Shown piece after piece: positions 52,578 to 61,063 of a stretch of 64,000 bases of DNA. This DNA comes from an uncultured Alphaproteobacteria bacterium (GTDB taxonomy: Bacteria > Pseudomonadota > Alphaproteobacteria > HIMB59 > GCA-002718135). The stretch covers positions 1-64,000 of the forward strand of contig CABYRE010000006.1 in the NCBI GenBank assembly GCA_902521325.1. Direction: 5' to 3'. The translations under genes and the position numbers were made by a program. Under the pieces are notes generated by a model that did no database searches, was not told where the DNA came from, and worked only from the letters and a program-made list of their open reading frames with translations. Numbering within the stretch: the stretch's first letter is position 1; each line of letters starts with the position of its first letter.

Positions 52578-53861
52578 ATGAAATATTATTTTAGTCGAAT
52601 ATGGGCTGGTATATTAATTACTTTACTCTCTTTTTCATTCACTAGTAGCTCTTATGCAATTGATATTAAACTTTGGGATCTTTCTGCAAGACAAGGTCAA
52701 GACGAGTTCTATGAATTATTAAAGAAAGAAGTTAAAAAATATAATCCAGATATTAATGTTATTGTAACTGAGTGGGAAAATGAGGCATATAAAACTCAAA
52801 TTCAACTTGCTCTTAATGGTGACGATGGACCTGATGTCTTCTTTAACTGGTTTGGTGAAGATAGTGCAAGACTAGCAAGAGCTGGTTTAGCACTCGATCT
52901 TACGCCTTACGCTGATATGGAAGGTGGATATGGAAACTTTATAAGTAAAGGTTGGCAAGATGCTGGAGCAGTAGATGGAAAAATTTATGGAGTTGCTAAT
53001 AAAGCAGTTTCAAAATACTTCTATTACGATCCTGCATTCTTTGATCAACATAACTTATCTGTTCCCACAACATTTGGAGAGTTAATTGATACTTGTAAAA
53101 GTATAAAAGCAATAGATTCTTCAATCGTTCCATGGCCAATGGGTAATTCTGAGAGGTGGAAATTAAATCATGTTATTACTATGCTTAATCAAAGAGTAGT
53201 AGGAGCAGAAAACACAAAAGCGGATTATGCGTTAACTGCACCTGATGATGAATTATTCACAAATCCTAAATATGTTGAAGCTTGGGAAAAAGTTGTTGAA
53301 CTAAATGAAAATTGTTTCAATGATGCACCAAATGCAACTAATCCAGAATTAACGAGATCAATGTTTGCAGCCCAAATTTCACCTATGATGTATTGTGGAA
53401 CTTGGTGTGGAGGTATTTTTGCTTCTGAAGGTTTTACAGATTTTAAAATGTTTAGATTTCCACGAGTTGAAGGTGGAGCTGATGATGGAACTGTAGGCTT
53501 TCTAGTTGCAGAAGGAATGCAAGTATCGGCAAAAACTAAACATCCAGAAGCAGCAGCTTTGGTAGCATCAATTAACGTCTCCGATATTATGGCATTAGCA
53601 GATGCTGAGTTGAGAGGTAGTTTGATATCCAATGCAGCTTTAATTGATCAAATGGAAGATGCTCCTCATTGGTTTACGTTTTATGTCAATGATATCGCTG
53701 ACAAAAGTGCACATGTAAATGTTTTAGATGTTCTTTTAGAAGCGAATGTATCTAATGCTTATCTTGATATGGGAACTGAAGTTCTTAATGGAACAAAATC
53801 TCCTCAAGAAGCAATGGATTTCATTAGAAAAGTTGCTTTAGAAGCTAAAGCAGCAATGTAA
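52578..53861 (+). CDS. sugar ABC transporter substrate-binding protein (family 1)
   Basis: A 427-residue periplasmic binding protein, MalE/UgpB type. The signal peptide of about 25 residues ends in SSSYA before IDIKLWD. FFNWFGEDSARLARAGLALDL, GKIYGVANKAVSKYFYYD and LNGTKSPQEAMDFIRKVA are carbohydrate-binder features. A longer open frame starts at 52539, but GGAGGA at 52565-52570 points to the ATG at 52578; a start-stop ATG-TAA lies in the spacer at 52571-52576. A perfect hairpin follows the stop. Confidence 0.93.
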   Translation: MKYYFSRIWAGILITLLSFSFTSSSYAIDIKLWDLSARQGQDEFYELLKKEVKKYNPDINVIVTEWENEAYKTQIQLALNGDDGPDVFFNWFGEDSARLARAGLALDLTPYADMEGGYGNFISKGWQDAGAVDGKIYGVANKAVSKYFYYDPAFFDQHNLSVPTTFGELIDTCKSIKAIDSSIVPWPMGNSERWKLNHVITMLNQRVVGAENTKADYALTAPDDELFTNPKYVEAWEKVVELNENCFNDAPNATNPELTRSMFAAQISPMMYCGTWCGGIFASEGFTDFKMFRFPRVEGGADDGTVGFLVAEGMQVSAKTKHPEAAALVASINVSDIMALADAELRGSLISNAALIDQMEDAPHWFTFYVNDIADKSAHVNVLDVLLEANVSNAYLDMGTEVLNGTKSPQEAMDFIRKVALEAKAAM

Positions 53862-53874
53862 TTTAAAAATTAAT

Positions 53875-53901
53875 TTCGGCTATTATTAACTAATAGCCGA
53901 A
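53875..53901 (+). terminator. intra-operon hairpin after binding-protein gene
   Basis: TTCGGCTATTA and TAATAGCCGAA form a perfect 11-bp stem with the loop TTAAC, 13 bases after the binding-protein stop and 8 bases before the permease start. There is no U tract, so it is more likely an mRNA-stability or attenuation element than a full terminator. Confidence 0.72.
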
Positions 53902-53909
53902 GTTATCAT

Positions 53910-54815
53910 ATGAATAAAACTCAAATAAACTCAATTGGTTTTTCTTTATCAAGTGATAGGGTTTCCGTAATTATTCTCTTAATTCCAGCTCTAATTTTTT
54001 GTACAGTATTTATATTTATTCCAGCATTTTGGGCCATCGTCGGATCCTTTTATAGTTATGGGATGACTTCTCTTAATGACTGGAAGTGGGTTGGCTTTGA
54101 TAATTATATAAAAGCATCCCAGGATGAATTTTTTTGGATTGCATTAAAGAATAACTTTATAATTGTCTTTGCCTCAATCGTTCTTCAAGTAGGTGTAGGT
54201 ACAATACTAGCAGCAATCTTAGATCGAGGAATAAAATATGGAAAAGTAATTTTTCGAACTATTATATTTACTCCAATGGTCATATCATCTGTTGCAGTAA
54301 GTATAATTTGGTTACTAATTTATGATCCAAATTTTGGAATTTTAAATAACATATTAAAAGCAATAGGTTTGCCCACACCTACAATGGGCTGGTTAGGTGA
54401 TCCCGATATATCTATTTGGATGATTATGATTGTTGCGGGCTGGCAAAATACCGGATTTATGATGGTTTTAATCTTAGCTGGTTTACAAGGAGTTTCAAAA
54501 GAAGTTTATGATGCAGCAGAGATAGATGGTGCGACGGGTGTAAAAGCATTTTGGTATATTACTCTTCCAATGATTAGAAATATTTTAATTGTTGCAATTT
54601 TGATAACAACTATTGGTGCATTTAAAGTATTTGAATTTGTTTATGTCTTAACGCAAGGTGGTCCATCTAATGCAACTCAAGTCTTGGGAACATACATTTA
54701 TTTACAAGCATTTAATTTATTGCATATGGGTTATGCCAATGCTTTGTCAGTTATACTATTAATTATTGCTTTAATTTTAGGTTGGTTTCAACTTAAAGCA
54801 AGTAGGAGAGCGTAG
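53910..54815 (+). CDS. sugar ABC transporter permease (MalF-type)
   Basis: A 301-residue permease with six predicted helices. VIILLIPALIFCTVFIFIPAF is the first, and the ATPase-docking EAA loop is DAAEIDGATGVKAFWYITLP near 207. LTQGGPSNATQVLGTYIY is the usual C-terminal block. The stop shares one base with the GTG start of the second permease. No ATPase gene follows, so it must borrow one. Confidence 0.93.
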   Translation: MNKTQINSIGFSLSSDRVSVIILLIPALIFCTVFIFIPAFWAIVGSFYSYGMTSLNDWKWVGFDNYIKASQDEFFWIALKNNFIIVFASIVLQVGVGTILAAILDRGIKYGKVIFRTIIFTPMVISSVAVSIIWLLIYDPNFGILNNILKAIGLPTPTMGWLGDPDISIWMIMIVAGWQNTGFMMVLILAGLQGVSKEVYDAAEIDGATGVKAFWYITLPMIRNILIVAILITTIGAFKVFEFVYVLTQGGPSNATQVLGTYIYLQAFNLLHMGYANALSVILLIIALILGWFQLKASRRA

Positions 54816-55633
54816 TGAGTAAATTTAAGTTAGCTAATATATTTGCTTACGGTTTCGTAACTCTCTTTAGTATCTATGTACTATTACCAATAATAGTGAT
54901 GATACTGACCACTTTTAAAACAAGAAAAGAAATTTTTTTAGAACCACTTGGCTTACCAGGTCAATTCAATTTTTCTTCATTTGAAAAGGCATTATCTATT
55001 GGCCTTGGAGGTTTCATCTTTAATTCTTTCTTAGTTTCCTTATTTTCAGTTATTTTAATTGTTATAATTTCAGGAATGGCTGCCTATGTTCTAGCAAGAA
55101 TTGATTTTAGAATAAATAGATATGTATATTTATTAATCGTTGCAGGTTTCGCAATACCTCCAGCAGCTGTACTTGTGCCACTTTATGTAACAGTTTCAAA
55201 TTTAGGATTATTAAATAGTATATATGGTGTTGTGATGCCGTTAACTGCATTTGGTATCCCATTCACCGTTATTTTATTTTATGCTTTTTTTTTAGATTTC
55301 CCAAAAGAAGTTGAGGAAGCAGCGACTATTGATGGTTGTAGTAAAATGCAGATTTTTTTTAGAATTATTATTCCATTATCTGGTCCAGCCATTGCTAGTG
55401 CAGCAATTTTTCAAACTGTATGGATCTGGAATGAATTTCTACTAGCATTAATTATGTTGACATCAGATGAAGTAAAAACTTTGCCATTAGGATTAATGAA
55501 GCTGAGAGGAGAATGGTCATCTGATTGGCCATCAATTATGGCTGGACTAACTATAGCAATCTTACCAGTTCTTATAGTATTCTTGATTTTCCAAAAATAC
55601 TTTGTAAGATCTTTGGCAGGTTTAGGAAAATAA
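54815..55633 (+). CDS. sugar ABC transporter permease (MalG-type), GTG start
   Basis: A 272-residue permease subunit beginning at GTG 54815, one base overlapping the previous stop, with AGGAGAG seven bases ahead. The EAA loop reads EAATIDGCSKMQIFFRIIIP near 169 and the end KYFVRSLAGLGK is typical of MalG types. It pairs with the gene at 53910. The next genes are not ATPases. The frame in which this gene lies excludes a missed ATPase within it. Confidence 0.93.
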   Translation: MSKFKLANIFAYGFVTLFSIYVLLPIIVMILTTFKTRKEIFLEPLGLPGQFNFSSFEKALSIGLGGFIFNSFLVSLFSVILIVIISGMAAYVLARIDFRINRYVYLLIVAGFAIPPAAVLVPLYVTVSNLGLLNSIYGVVMPLTAFGIPFTVILFYAFFLDFPKEVEEAATIDGCSKMQIFFRIIIPLSGPAIASAAIFQTVWIWNEFLLALIMLTSDEVKTLPLGLMKLRGEWSSDWPSIMAGLTIAILPVLIVFLIFQKYFVRSLAGLGK

Positions 55634-55638
55634 ATAAT

Positions 55639-55917
55639 ATGGCCAAAAGACAAAAAGTTTTAGTTCTCTATTTGAAGTTACCAAGCTTAGAAGGAGAAGT
55701 TATTTCTTGGGCAACCTTTGATGGTACGGGAAAAAAACTGCATATGACAGGTGATAGTGATGAGCCTCCTTATCCCACAGGTTTGGATGCCTTGTTAGAT
55801 GGCTGGAGATTATTTCAAGCAAGTCAAGCTATTCCAGAGCACCCAGGTCAAGAGTTCAGAACATCGTATTTAAAGCATGAATTTTTTTTTGAAAAATTAG
55901 AGGAAGGAGATTTTTAG
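55639..55917 (+). CDS. small conserved-looking protein of unknown function
   Basis: A 92- to 93-residue soluble protein whose family I do not recognise. It starts at the ATG at 55639 (MAKRQKVLVLYLKL), since the longer frame to 55525 lies inside the permease gene. It is moderately charged, has a Pro- and Gly-rich middle (DSDEPPYPTGLDALLDGW) and an aromatic C-terminus (KHEFFFEKLEEGDF). It is tightly packed between a permease (5 bases upstream) and a PhyH-like oxygenase (1 base downstream), so it should be translated with them. No cysteine, helix-turn-helix or membrane segment was seen. Confidence 0.72.
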   Translation: MAKRQKVLVLYLKLPSLEGEVISWATFDGTGKKLHMTGDSDEPPYPTGLDALLDGWRLFQASQAIPEHPGQEFRTSYLKHEFFFEKLEEGDF

Positions 55918-55918
55918 T

Positions 55919-56839
55919 ATGGCTAAGTTATTAACAACAGAACAAATGGCTGAATTTGCAAATAGTGGCTGTTTATTTTTTGATGAATTAATTGATGAAC
56001 AAACTAACAAAGAGTTTTTAGATGATATTGGTCATACAGAAATTGATGATGTCGATAGTGTTCAGGAATACTATAGAAATATAAAAGCTACTAGCAGTAT
56101 TCCAAGAATACCAGCAGGAAAAAAACTTAAAGACGCTTATCCAAAAGGCTCACCTTTAGAAAAAATTTTTGGAAATGAAGTTGTTGATGGTGCTATTAAA
56201 AGTTTAGTTGGCAGTAACACAATTATTGATCACCAATTTCTGCACATAACATTTCCTACCAAATATTTTAAACAAGCACATCAACGTCAAATGTCTCAAC
56301 AAAATCATCAAGATAGTACAATTGATCCAAGAAGTACTTTTGATGTACAATTATTTTATTTTCCAACAGAGGTAACAAAAGAAATGGGAGGAACAAGATT
56401 TCACCCTGGCACACATTTACGTATTGTTAATGAATTTGGAATTGCAAAATATCAAAATATTTTAGGCCAAAAGAGTATAGTGTGTAAACCTGGTACAATT
56501 GGTATTTTCCATAGTGGATTATGGCATGGTGCGGGTGTAAATTTTTCAGAAAATATTCGCTATATGTTTAAAGTGAGGCTTCAACCCACAGAGAAACAGG
56601 AATTACTATGGGATCCTGAAAAAAAATATCAACCATTGCCAAATCGTGCTCTTTATTGGACGGATGAAAGTAAGGATAAAACAATAAATGATATTTTAAT
56701 GAGATCTTATCCTTGGCAAGAAGCAGATACAAACAGACTAGATAAAATCAATGTGGTCAAATTTTGGAGATTATTAACTGGTCATAAGAAAATGGATGTT
56801 GATTATTGGTTAACACGCATTGAAAATGAACTATACTAA
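55919..56839 (+). CDS. phytanoyl-CoA dioxygenase family oxygenase
   Basis: A 306-residue Fe(II)/2-oxoglutarate oxygenase. The HxD iron motif is in QQNHQDSTIDPRS near 132, the distal histidine in HSGLWHGAGVN near 202 and the 2-oxoglutarate arginine in SENIRYMFKVR near 213. TRFHPGTHLRIVN is a further family block. It differs strongly in its N-terminal half from the enzyme at 47909. It lies in the ATPase-lacking importer cluster, 1 base after the 93-residue gene and 44 bases before a Gfo/Idh gene. A small sugar or polyol is a possible substrate, as an inference. Confidence 0.88.
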   Translation: MAKLLTTEQMAEFANSGCLFFDELIDEQTNKEFLDDIGHTEIDDVDSVQEYYRNIKATSSIPRIPAGKKLKDAYPKGSPLEKIFGNEVVDGAIKSLVGSNTIIDHQFLHITFPTKYFKQAHQRQMSQQNHQDSTIDPRSTFDVQLFYFPTEVTKEMGGTRFHPGTHLRIVNEFGIAKYQNILGQKSIVCKPGTIGIFHSGLWHGAGVNFSENIRYMFKVRLQPTEKQELLWDPEKKYQPLPNRALYWTDESKDKTINDILMRSYPWQEADTNRLDKINVVKFWRLLTGHKKMDVDYWLTRIENELY

Positions 56840-56883
56840 ATAAATTATTTTCATCACGATTATTTAAAAAAAGAAATTACTTA

Positions 56884-58026
56884 ATGAAAACTGGAATAAT
56901 TGGTTGTGGAAATATTGCAGACATATACTTCTCTAATTCAAAAAAATATTTCAATAATTTTGAAATTGTAGCTTGTGCTGATATTAAACCAGAAGCTTCT
57001 AAACATTATGCTAATATTTATAATGTAGAAAATTTAACTATTGATCAAATACTTAATCATGAAGCAATAGAGTTAATTATCAACCTAACATTCCCAGATG
57101 TCCATTTTGAAGTTTCTAAATCGATTATACAATCTGGAAAACATGCTTATTCAGAAAAACCATTATCAATTGAGTTTAATCATGGAAAAGAACTTTTAGA
57201 ATTATCACGTCAGAAAAATTTGTATTTAGGATGCGCACCTGATACCTTCTTAGGTGCTGGCATTCAAGAATCAAAAAAAATTTTATCTAATAACTTAATT
57301 GGTAATATCGTATTAGGCAGTATTTCAATGGGTGTGGCTGGTCATGAAATTTGGCATCCAAATCCAGATTTTTATTATCAATATGGTGGTGGTCCAGTCC
57401 TTGATATGGGACCATATTATTTTACTGCTCTTGTGAACTTATTAGGACCAGCTAAAAATATTTATTCACAATCTAGGACTGTTTACAACAAAAGAGTTAT
57501 TGGAAGTGGAGAAAGAAAAAACCAACAAATAAAAGTAGATATTCCTACTACTTTAGTTTCACAAATTGAATTTGATAACGGTACATTAATAGACTCATTT
57601 TTCTCTTTTGATATTTGGAAGCATAACAGAAATCATATTGAGCTTTATGGAGATTTGGGATCTATAAATATTCCTGATCCAAATACTTTTGGAGGTTCTA
57701 TACAATTATGTACAGAGAAAAATGGCGAATGGAAAACTATAGGGACTAACGAAAATAATTTAGGTAGAATAAATGTTGAAAATAGTAAAAAAACTAATGA
57801 AAAACCAGGCATAGCAAACTACAGAGGAATAGGGGTTAGTGAAATGGTTGATTCTATTAGAAATAATAGATTAAATAGATGTAACGGTGAGTTAAGTCTT
57901 CATGTTTTAGATATCTTAGACACCATAATTAAATCTGCTAAAGAGAATAAAAAATTAGAATTAAGAAGTTCTGTATCAGCGATTGAATATTTTTCAGAAG
58001 AGGAAAATTTTAAATTATTAAAATGA
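56884..58026 (+). CDS. Gfo/Idh/MocA family oxidoreductase
   Basis: A 380-residue paralogue of the protein at 43812. The Rossmann loop is GIIGCGNIADIYF, the EKP triplet is in YSEKPLS near 93, and GGGPVLDMGPYYFTALVNLLGPA and IPDPNTFGG follow in the same order as the paralogue. It is followed 13 bases later by a ThuA-like gene. ThuA-like proteins often accompany Gfo/Idh dehydrogenases in disaccharide and keto-sugar pathways. Confidence 0.91.
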   Translation: MKTGIIGCGNIADIYFSNSKKYFNNFEIVACADIKPEASKHYANIYNVENLTIDQILNHEAIELIINLTFPDVHFEVSKSIIQSGKHAYSEKPLSIEFNHGKELLELSRQKNLYLGCAPDTFLGAGIQESKKILSNNLIGNIVLGSISMGVAGHEIWHPNPDFYYQYGGGPVLDMGPYYFTALVNLLGPAKNIYSQSRTVYNKRVIGSGERKNQQIKVDIPTTLVSQIEFDNGTLIDSFFSFDIWKHNRNHIELYGDLGSINIPDPNTFGGSIQLCTEKNGEWKTIGTNENNLGRINVENSKKTNEKPGIANYRGIGVSEMVDSIRNNRLNRCNGELSLHVLDILDTIIKSAKENKKLELRSSVSAIEYFSEEENFKLLK

Positions 58027-58039
58027 AGGGAAATTTATA

Positions 58040-58753
58040 ATGAAAAAAGCATTAATCGTGTTTGGAGGCTGGCCAGGACATGAGCCTGAAAAATGTAACG
58101 AAATTTTAACTAAATTGTTAAATTCTGAAGGTTACGAAGTTAGGTCTGAAAATTCAACAGAAGCTTTTGCTCAAGATTATGTACATGACATGGATTTGAT
58201 TATACCAATCGTTACAATGGCTTTTCATCATTCTCCAAGAGGAGAAATAAAGAAAAATGAAGTTAATAATGTAATAAAAGCAGTTGTAAATGGTTGTGGT
58301 CTCGCAGGTCATCATGGTGGGATGTGTGATGCTTTCAGACAATCAATTGATTGGCAATTTTTAACTGGCGGCCAATGGGTAAGTCATCCTAATGGTATTC
58401 ATGATTATAAAGTTAATATTACAAAAAGAAATGATCCAATAATGGAAGGTGTTGAAGATTTTGATTATCATTCTGAACAATATTATATGCACGTAGATCC
58501 AATGAATGAAGTTTTAGCAACAACTACATTTCAAGGTCATGAAATGTGGAAATTAGAACAAGAGCCAGGAACGCCAGGAGAAGATCAATACCAAACAGAA
58601 TGGATAAAGGATGTTGAAATGCCAGTTGTATGGAAGAGAAAAATTGGAAAGGGAAAAATTTTTTACACCTCTCTTGGTCATTTTGCTGATGAGCTTAATC
58701 ATCCAGAAATGAGAAAAATTTACCATCGCGGTTTGCTTTGGGCATCAAGATAG
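58040..58753 (+). CDS. ThuA-like protein (trehalose utilisation family)
   Basis: A 237-residue protein of the ThuA/class-I-amidotransferase-like fold. VFGGWPGHEPEKCN at the start, GCGLAGHHGGMCDAFR near 92 and a C-terminal GKGKIFYTSLGHFADELNHPEMRKI are family marks. ThuA was linked to keto-trehalose/sucrose conversion in Rhizobiales; the chemistry of this branch is not settled. It lies between a Gfo/Idh oxidoreductase and xylose isomerase in one co-directional run, a strong sign of glycoside processing. Confidence 0.9.
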   Translation: MKKALIVFGGWPGHEPEKCNEILTKLLNSEGYEVRSENSTEAFAQDYVHDMDLIIPIVTMAFHHSPRGEIKKNEVNNVIKAVVNGCGLAGHHGGMCDAFRQSIDWQFLTGGQWVSHPNGIHDYKVNITKRNDPIMEGVEDFDYHSEQYYMHVDPMNEVLATTTFQGHEMWKLEQEPGTPGEDQYQTEWIKDVEMPVVWKRKIGKGKIFYTSLGHFADELNHPEMRKIYHRGLLWASR

Positions 58754-58777
58754 AGTAAGATAATTTAGGGATATCAT

Positions 58778-60091
58778 ATGTCAGATTATTTTAAAAAAAT
58801 ACCAGATATTAAATATGAAGGAGAAAATAGCTCTAATCCTCTAGCATTTAAATTTTATGATGAAAATAAAGTTGTTTTAGGAAAGACAATGAAAGAACAT
58901 TTAAGATTTGCTACTTGTTATTGGCACACATTTACTTGGCCTGGTCTTGACCCATTTGGAGGTCAAACATTTGATAGACCTTGGATGCAAGCAGGAGATG
59001 AAATGAAAATGGCTGAAATGAAACTTGATGCTGCTTTTGATTTTTTTACAAAAATTAAAACACCCTTTTTCTGTTTTCACGACAGAGATATTTCACCTGA
59101 AGGTTTAAATTATGCTGAAACACAAAAAAACTTTTTCCATATTATAGATTTAATGGAACAAAAAATAAATGACTCAGGTATGAAATTACTTTGGGGAACT
59201 GCAAATGCTTTTTCTCACAAAAGATATATGAGTGGTGCTTCTACTAATCCAGACCCAGAAGTTTTTGCTTATAAAGCTGCGCAAGTAAAAGATTGCTTGG
59301 ATGCAACTATGCGATTAGGTGGACAAAACTATGTTCTCTGGGGTGGAAGAGAAGGATACGAAACAATCCTTAACACTGACATGGCAAAAGAAACTAACAA
59401 CCTTCAAAGATTTTTAGAATTAGTTGTTAATTACAAATACAAGATTGGATTTAAAGGTCAAATTTTACTGGAACCAAAACCTCATGAACCAACTAAACAT
59501 CAATATGACTTTGATTCTGCAACTTGCTTAGCGTTTTTACGCAAAGCGGGTTTAGAAAATGAGATTAAACTAAATGTTGAAGTAAATCATGCTACTTTAT
59601 CTGGTCATAACTTTGAACATGAAATTGCTTATGCTACTTCAAATAAAGCGTTAGGAAGTATTGATATTAATAGAGGTGATACTTTATTAGGGTGGGATAC
59701 CGATCAGTTTCCAAACAATCCTGCCGATTTACTTATGTCATTTTATTTTATCTTTAAGAATGGTGGTTTAGGTCAAGGCGGAATGAACTTTGATGCAAAA
59801 ATAAGAAGACAATCAATTGATCCTGAAGATTTATTTTATGCTCATGTTGGAGGAATGGATGTTTGTGCTAAAACACTAATAGCTACTGAAAAACTTATGA
59901 ATGACAATGTTATTCCTAAATTTATTGAAGATAGGTATTCTGATTGGAATGAAAATCTAGGACAATTCATTCATAATAAAGATACTGGATTAGATGATAT
60001 TAATAAAAAAGTAATTGATGATAATATTGAGCCAGAACCTCGATCAGGTAGACAAGAATATCTTGAAAATATCTTAAATAAATATTTGTAG
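58778..60091 (+). CDS. xylA: xylose isomerase
   Basis: Interconverts D-xylose and D-xylulose (and D-glucose and D-fructose) using two divalent metals. The catalytic histidine is in FCFHDRDISPEG near 98, GGREGYETILNTDM follows, and metal ligands are in LLEPKPHEPTKHQYD near 231 and VEVNHATLSGHNFEHE near 268. 437 residues is the class II length. It is the last gene of the importer cluster before ribF. No xylulokinase is in the window, so the pentose may be phosphorylated by an enzyme encoded elsewhere. Confidence 0.96.
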   Translation: MSDYFKKIPDIKYEGENSSNPLAFKFYDENKVVLGKTMKEHLRFATCYWHTFTWPGLDPFGGQTFDRPWMQAGDEMKMAEMKLDAAFDFFTKIKTPFFCFHDRDISPEGLNYAETQKNFFHIIDLMEQKINDSGMKLLWGTANAFSHKRYMSGASTNPDPEVFAYKAAQVKDCLDATMRLGGQNYVLWGGREGYETILNTDMAKETNNLQRFLELVVNYKYKIGFKGQILLEPKPHEPTKHQYDFDSATCLAFLRKAGLENEIKLNVEVNHATLSGHNFEHEIAYATSNKALGSIDINRGDTLLGWDTDQFPNNPADLLMSFYFIFKNGGLGQGGMNFDAKIRRQSIDPEDLFYAHVGGMDVCAKTLIATEKLMNDNVIPKFIEDRYSDWNENLGQFIHNKDTGLDDINKKVIDDNIEPEPRSGRQEYLENILNKYL

Positions 60092-60133
60092 TTACTAATC
60101 ATAAGTTTCTATACTAATTGATTTATAAATATT

Positions 60134-61063
60134 ATGAAAATTTATAAATTAGACACTGAATCAGATTTTGAAAAATTAGACTTATGTCTAGCGATCGGTA
60201 ACTTTGATGGAATACACAAAGGACACCAAGAAATCATAAATAAAATTAAGGAGATTGCATCAAACAATAATTTATTATCTTCAATAATGAGTTTTAATCC
60301 TCATCCTCGTATTTTCTTTAATCAAATTAATGATCCTTTTAATATTTATACCCAAAGCAATAAAATAAATTTTCTTGAACAATTGGGTCTAGATATATTT
60401 ATAGATTTTTCTTTTGATAAAAATTTATCAATACTATCTGCTGATGATTTCGTAACCAAAATTCTTATTGATAAATTAAATATTAAATACTTAGTTATAG
60501 GTACTGACTTCAAATTTGGGAAAGACAGAAAAGGTAATTTTAATACATTAGAAAAATATGCTAAAAAAAATGATTTTAATATTCATTTAATTGATCCTAT
60601 TATGCTTACTGATAAATCGGATAAATATTCATCTTCAATAATTCGATCACAAATAAAAGATGGGCATATAGAAGACGTTGCAGAGTCTTTAGGAAGGCCT
60701 TGGCATATGCATGGAACAATAATTGAAGGTGATAAAAGAGCTAGAGAAATCAATTTTCCAACTGCTAATATAATACCAGATCAACATATATTACCAAAGA
60801 GAGGTGTTTATTGTGTAGAAGCACTATTAGAAGGAAAAAAATATAAAGGTGTTTCTAATTTTGGTTTAAGACCAACAGTAGATGGCAGTAAACTCCTTTT
60901 AGAGACACATATGTTTAATTTTAGTGAAGAAATATATGGTAAAGAATTGACTGTTGAATTCCTTACATTTATTAGATCTGAACAAAAATTTAGTAATTTT
61001 GAAGAATTAACCAAGCAAATCAACAAAGATATAAATAAAGCTAAAGAATATCATCAACTGTAA
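60134..61063 (+). CDS. ribF: bifunctional riboflavin kinase / FAD synthetase
   Basis: Makes FMN and FAD from riboflavin. The FAD synthetase nucleotidyltransferase motif is GNFDGIHKGHQEI near 21, followed by MSFNPHPRIFF and GTDFKFGKDRKGN. The riboflavin kinase domain has EINFPTANI near 197 and RGVYCVEALLEGKKYKGVSN near 222. 309 residues is complete. The stop overlaps the ileS start, and ribF-ileS-lspA is a common proteobacterial order. Confidence 0.95.
   Translation: MKIYKLDTESDFEKLDLCLAIGNFDGIHKGHQEIINKIKEIASNNNLLSSIMSFNPHPRIFFNQINDPFNIYTQSNKINFLEQLGLDIFIDFSFDKNLSILSADDFVTKILIDKLNIKYLVIGTDFKFGKDRKGNFNTLEKYAKKNDFNIHLIDPIMLTDKSDKYSSSIIRSQIKDGHIEDVAESLGRPWHMHGTIIEGDKRAREINFPTANIIPDQHILPKRGVYCVEALLEGKKYKGVSNFGLRPTVDGSKLLLETHMFNFSEEIYGKELTVEFLTFIRSEQKFSNFEELTKQINKDINKAKEYHQL

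Noticed and set aside
55525-55638. Longer start for the 93-residue protein at 55525
   Set aside because: It lies inside the permease gene in another frame.
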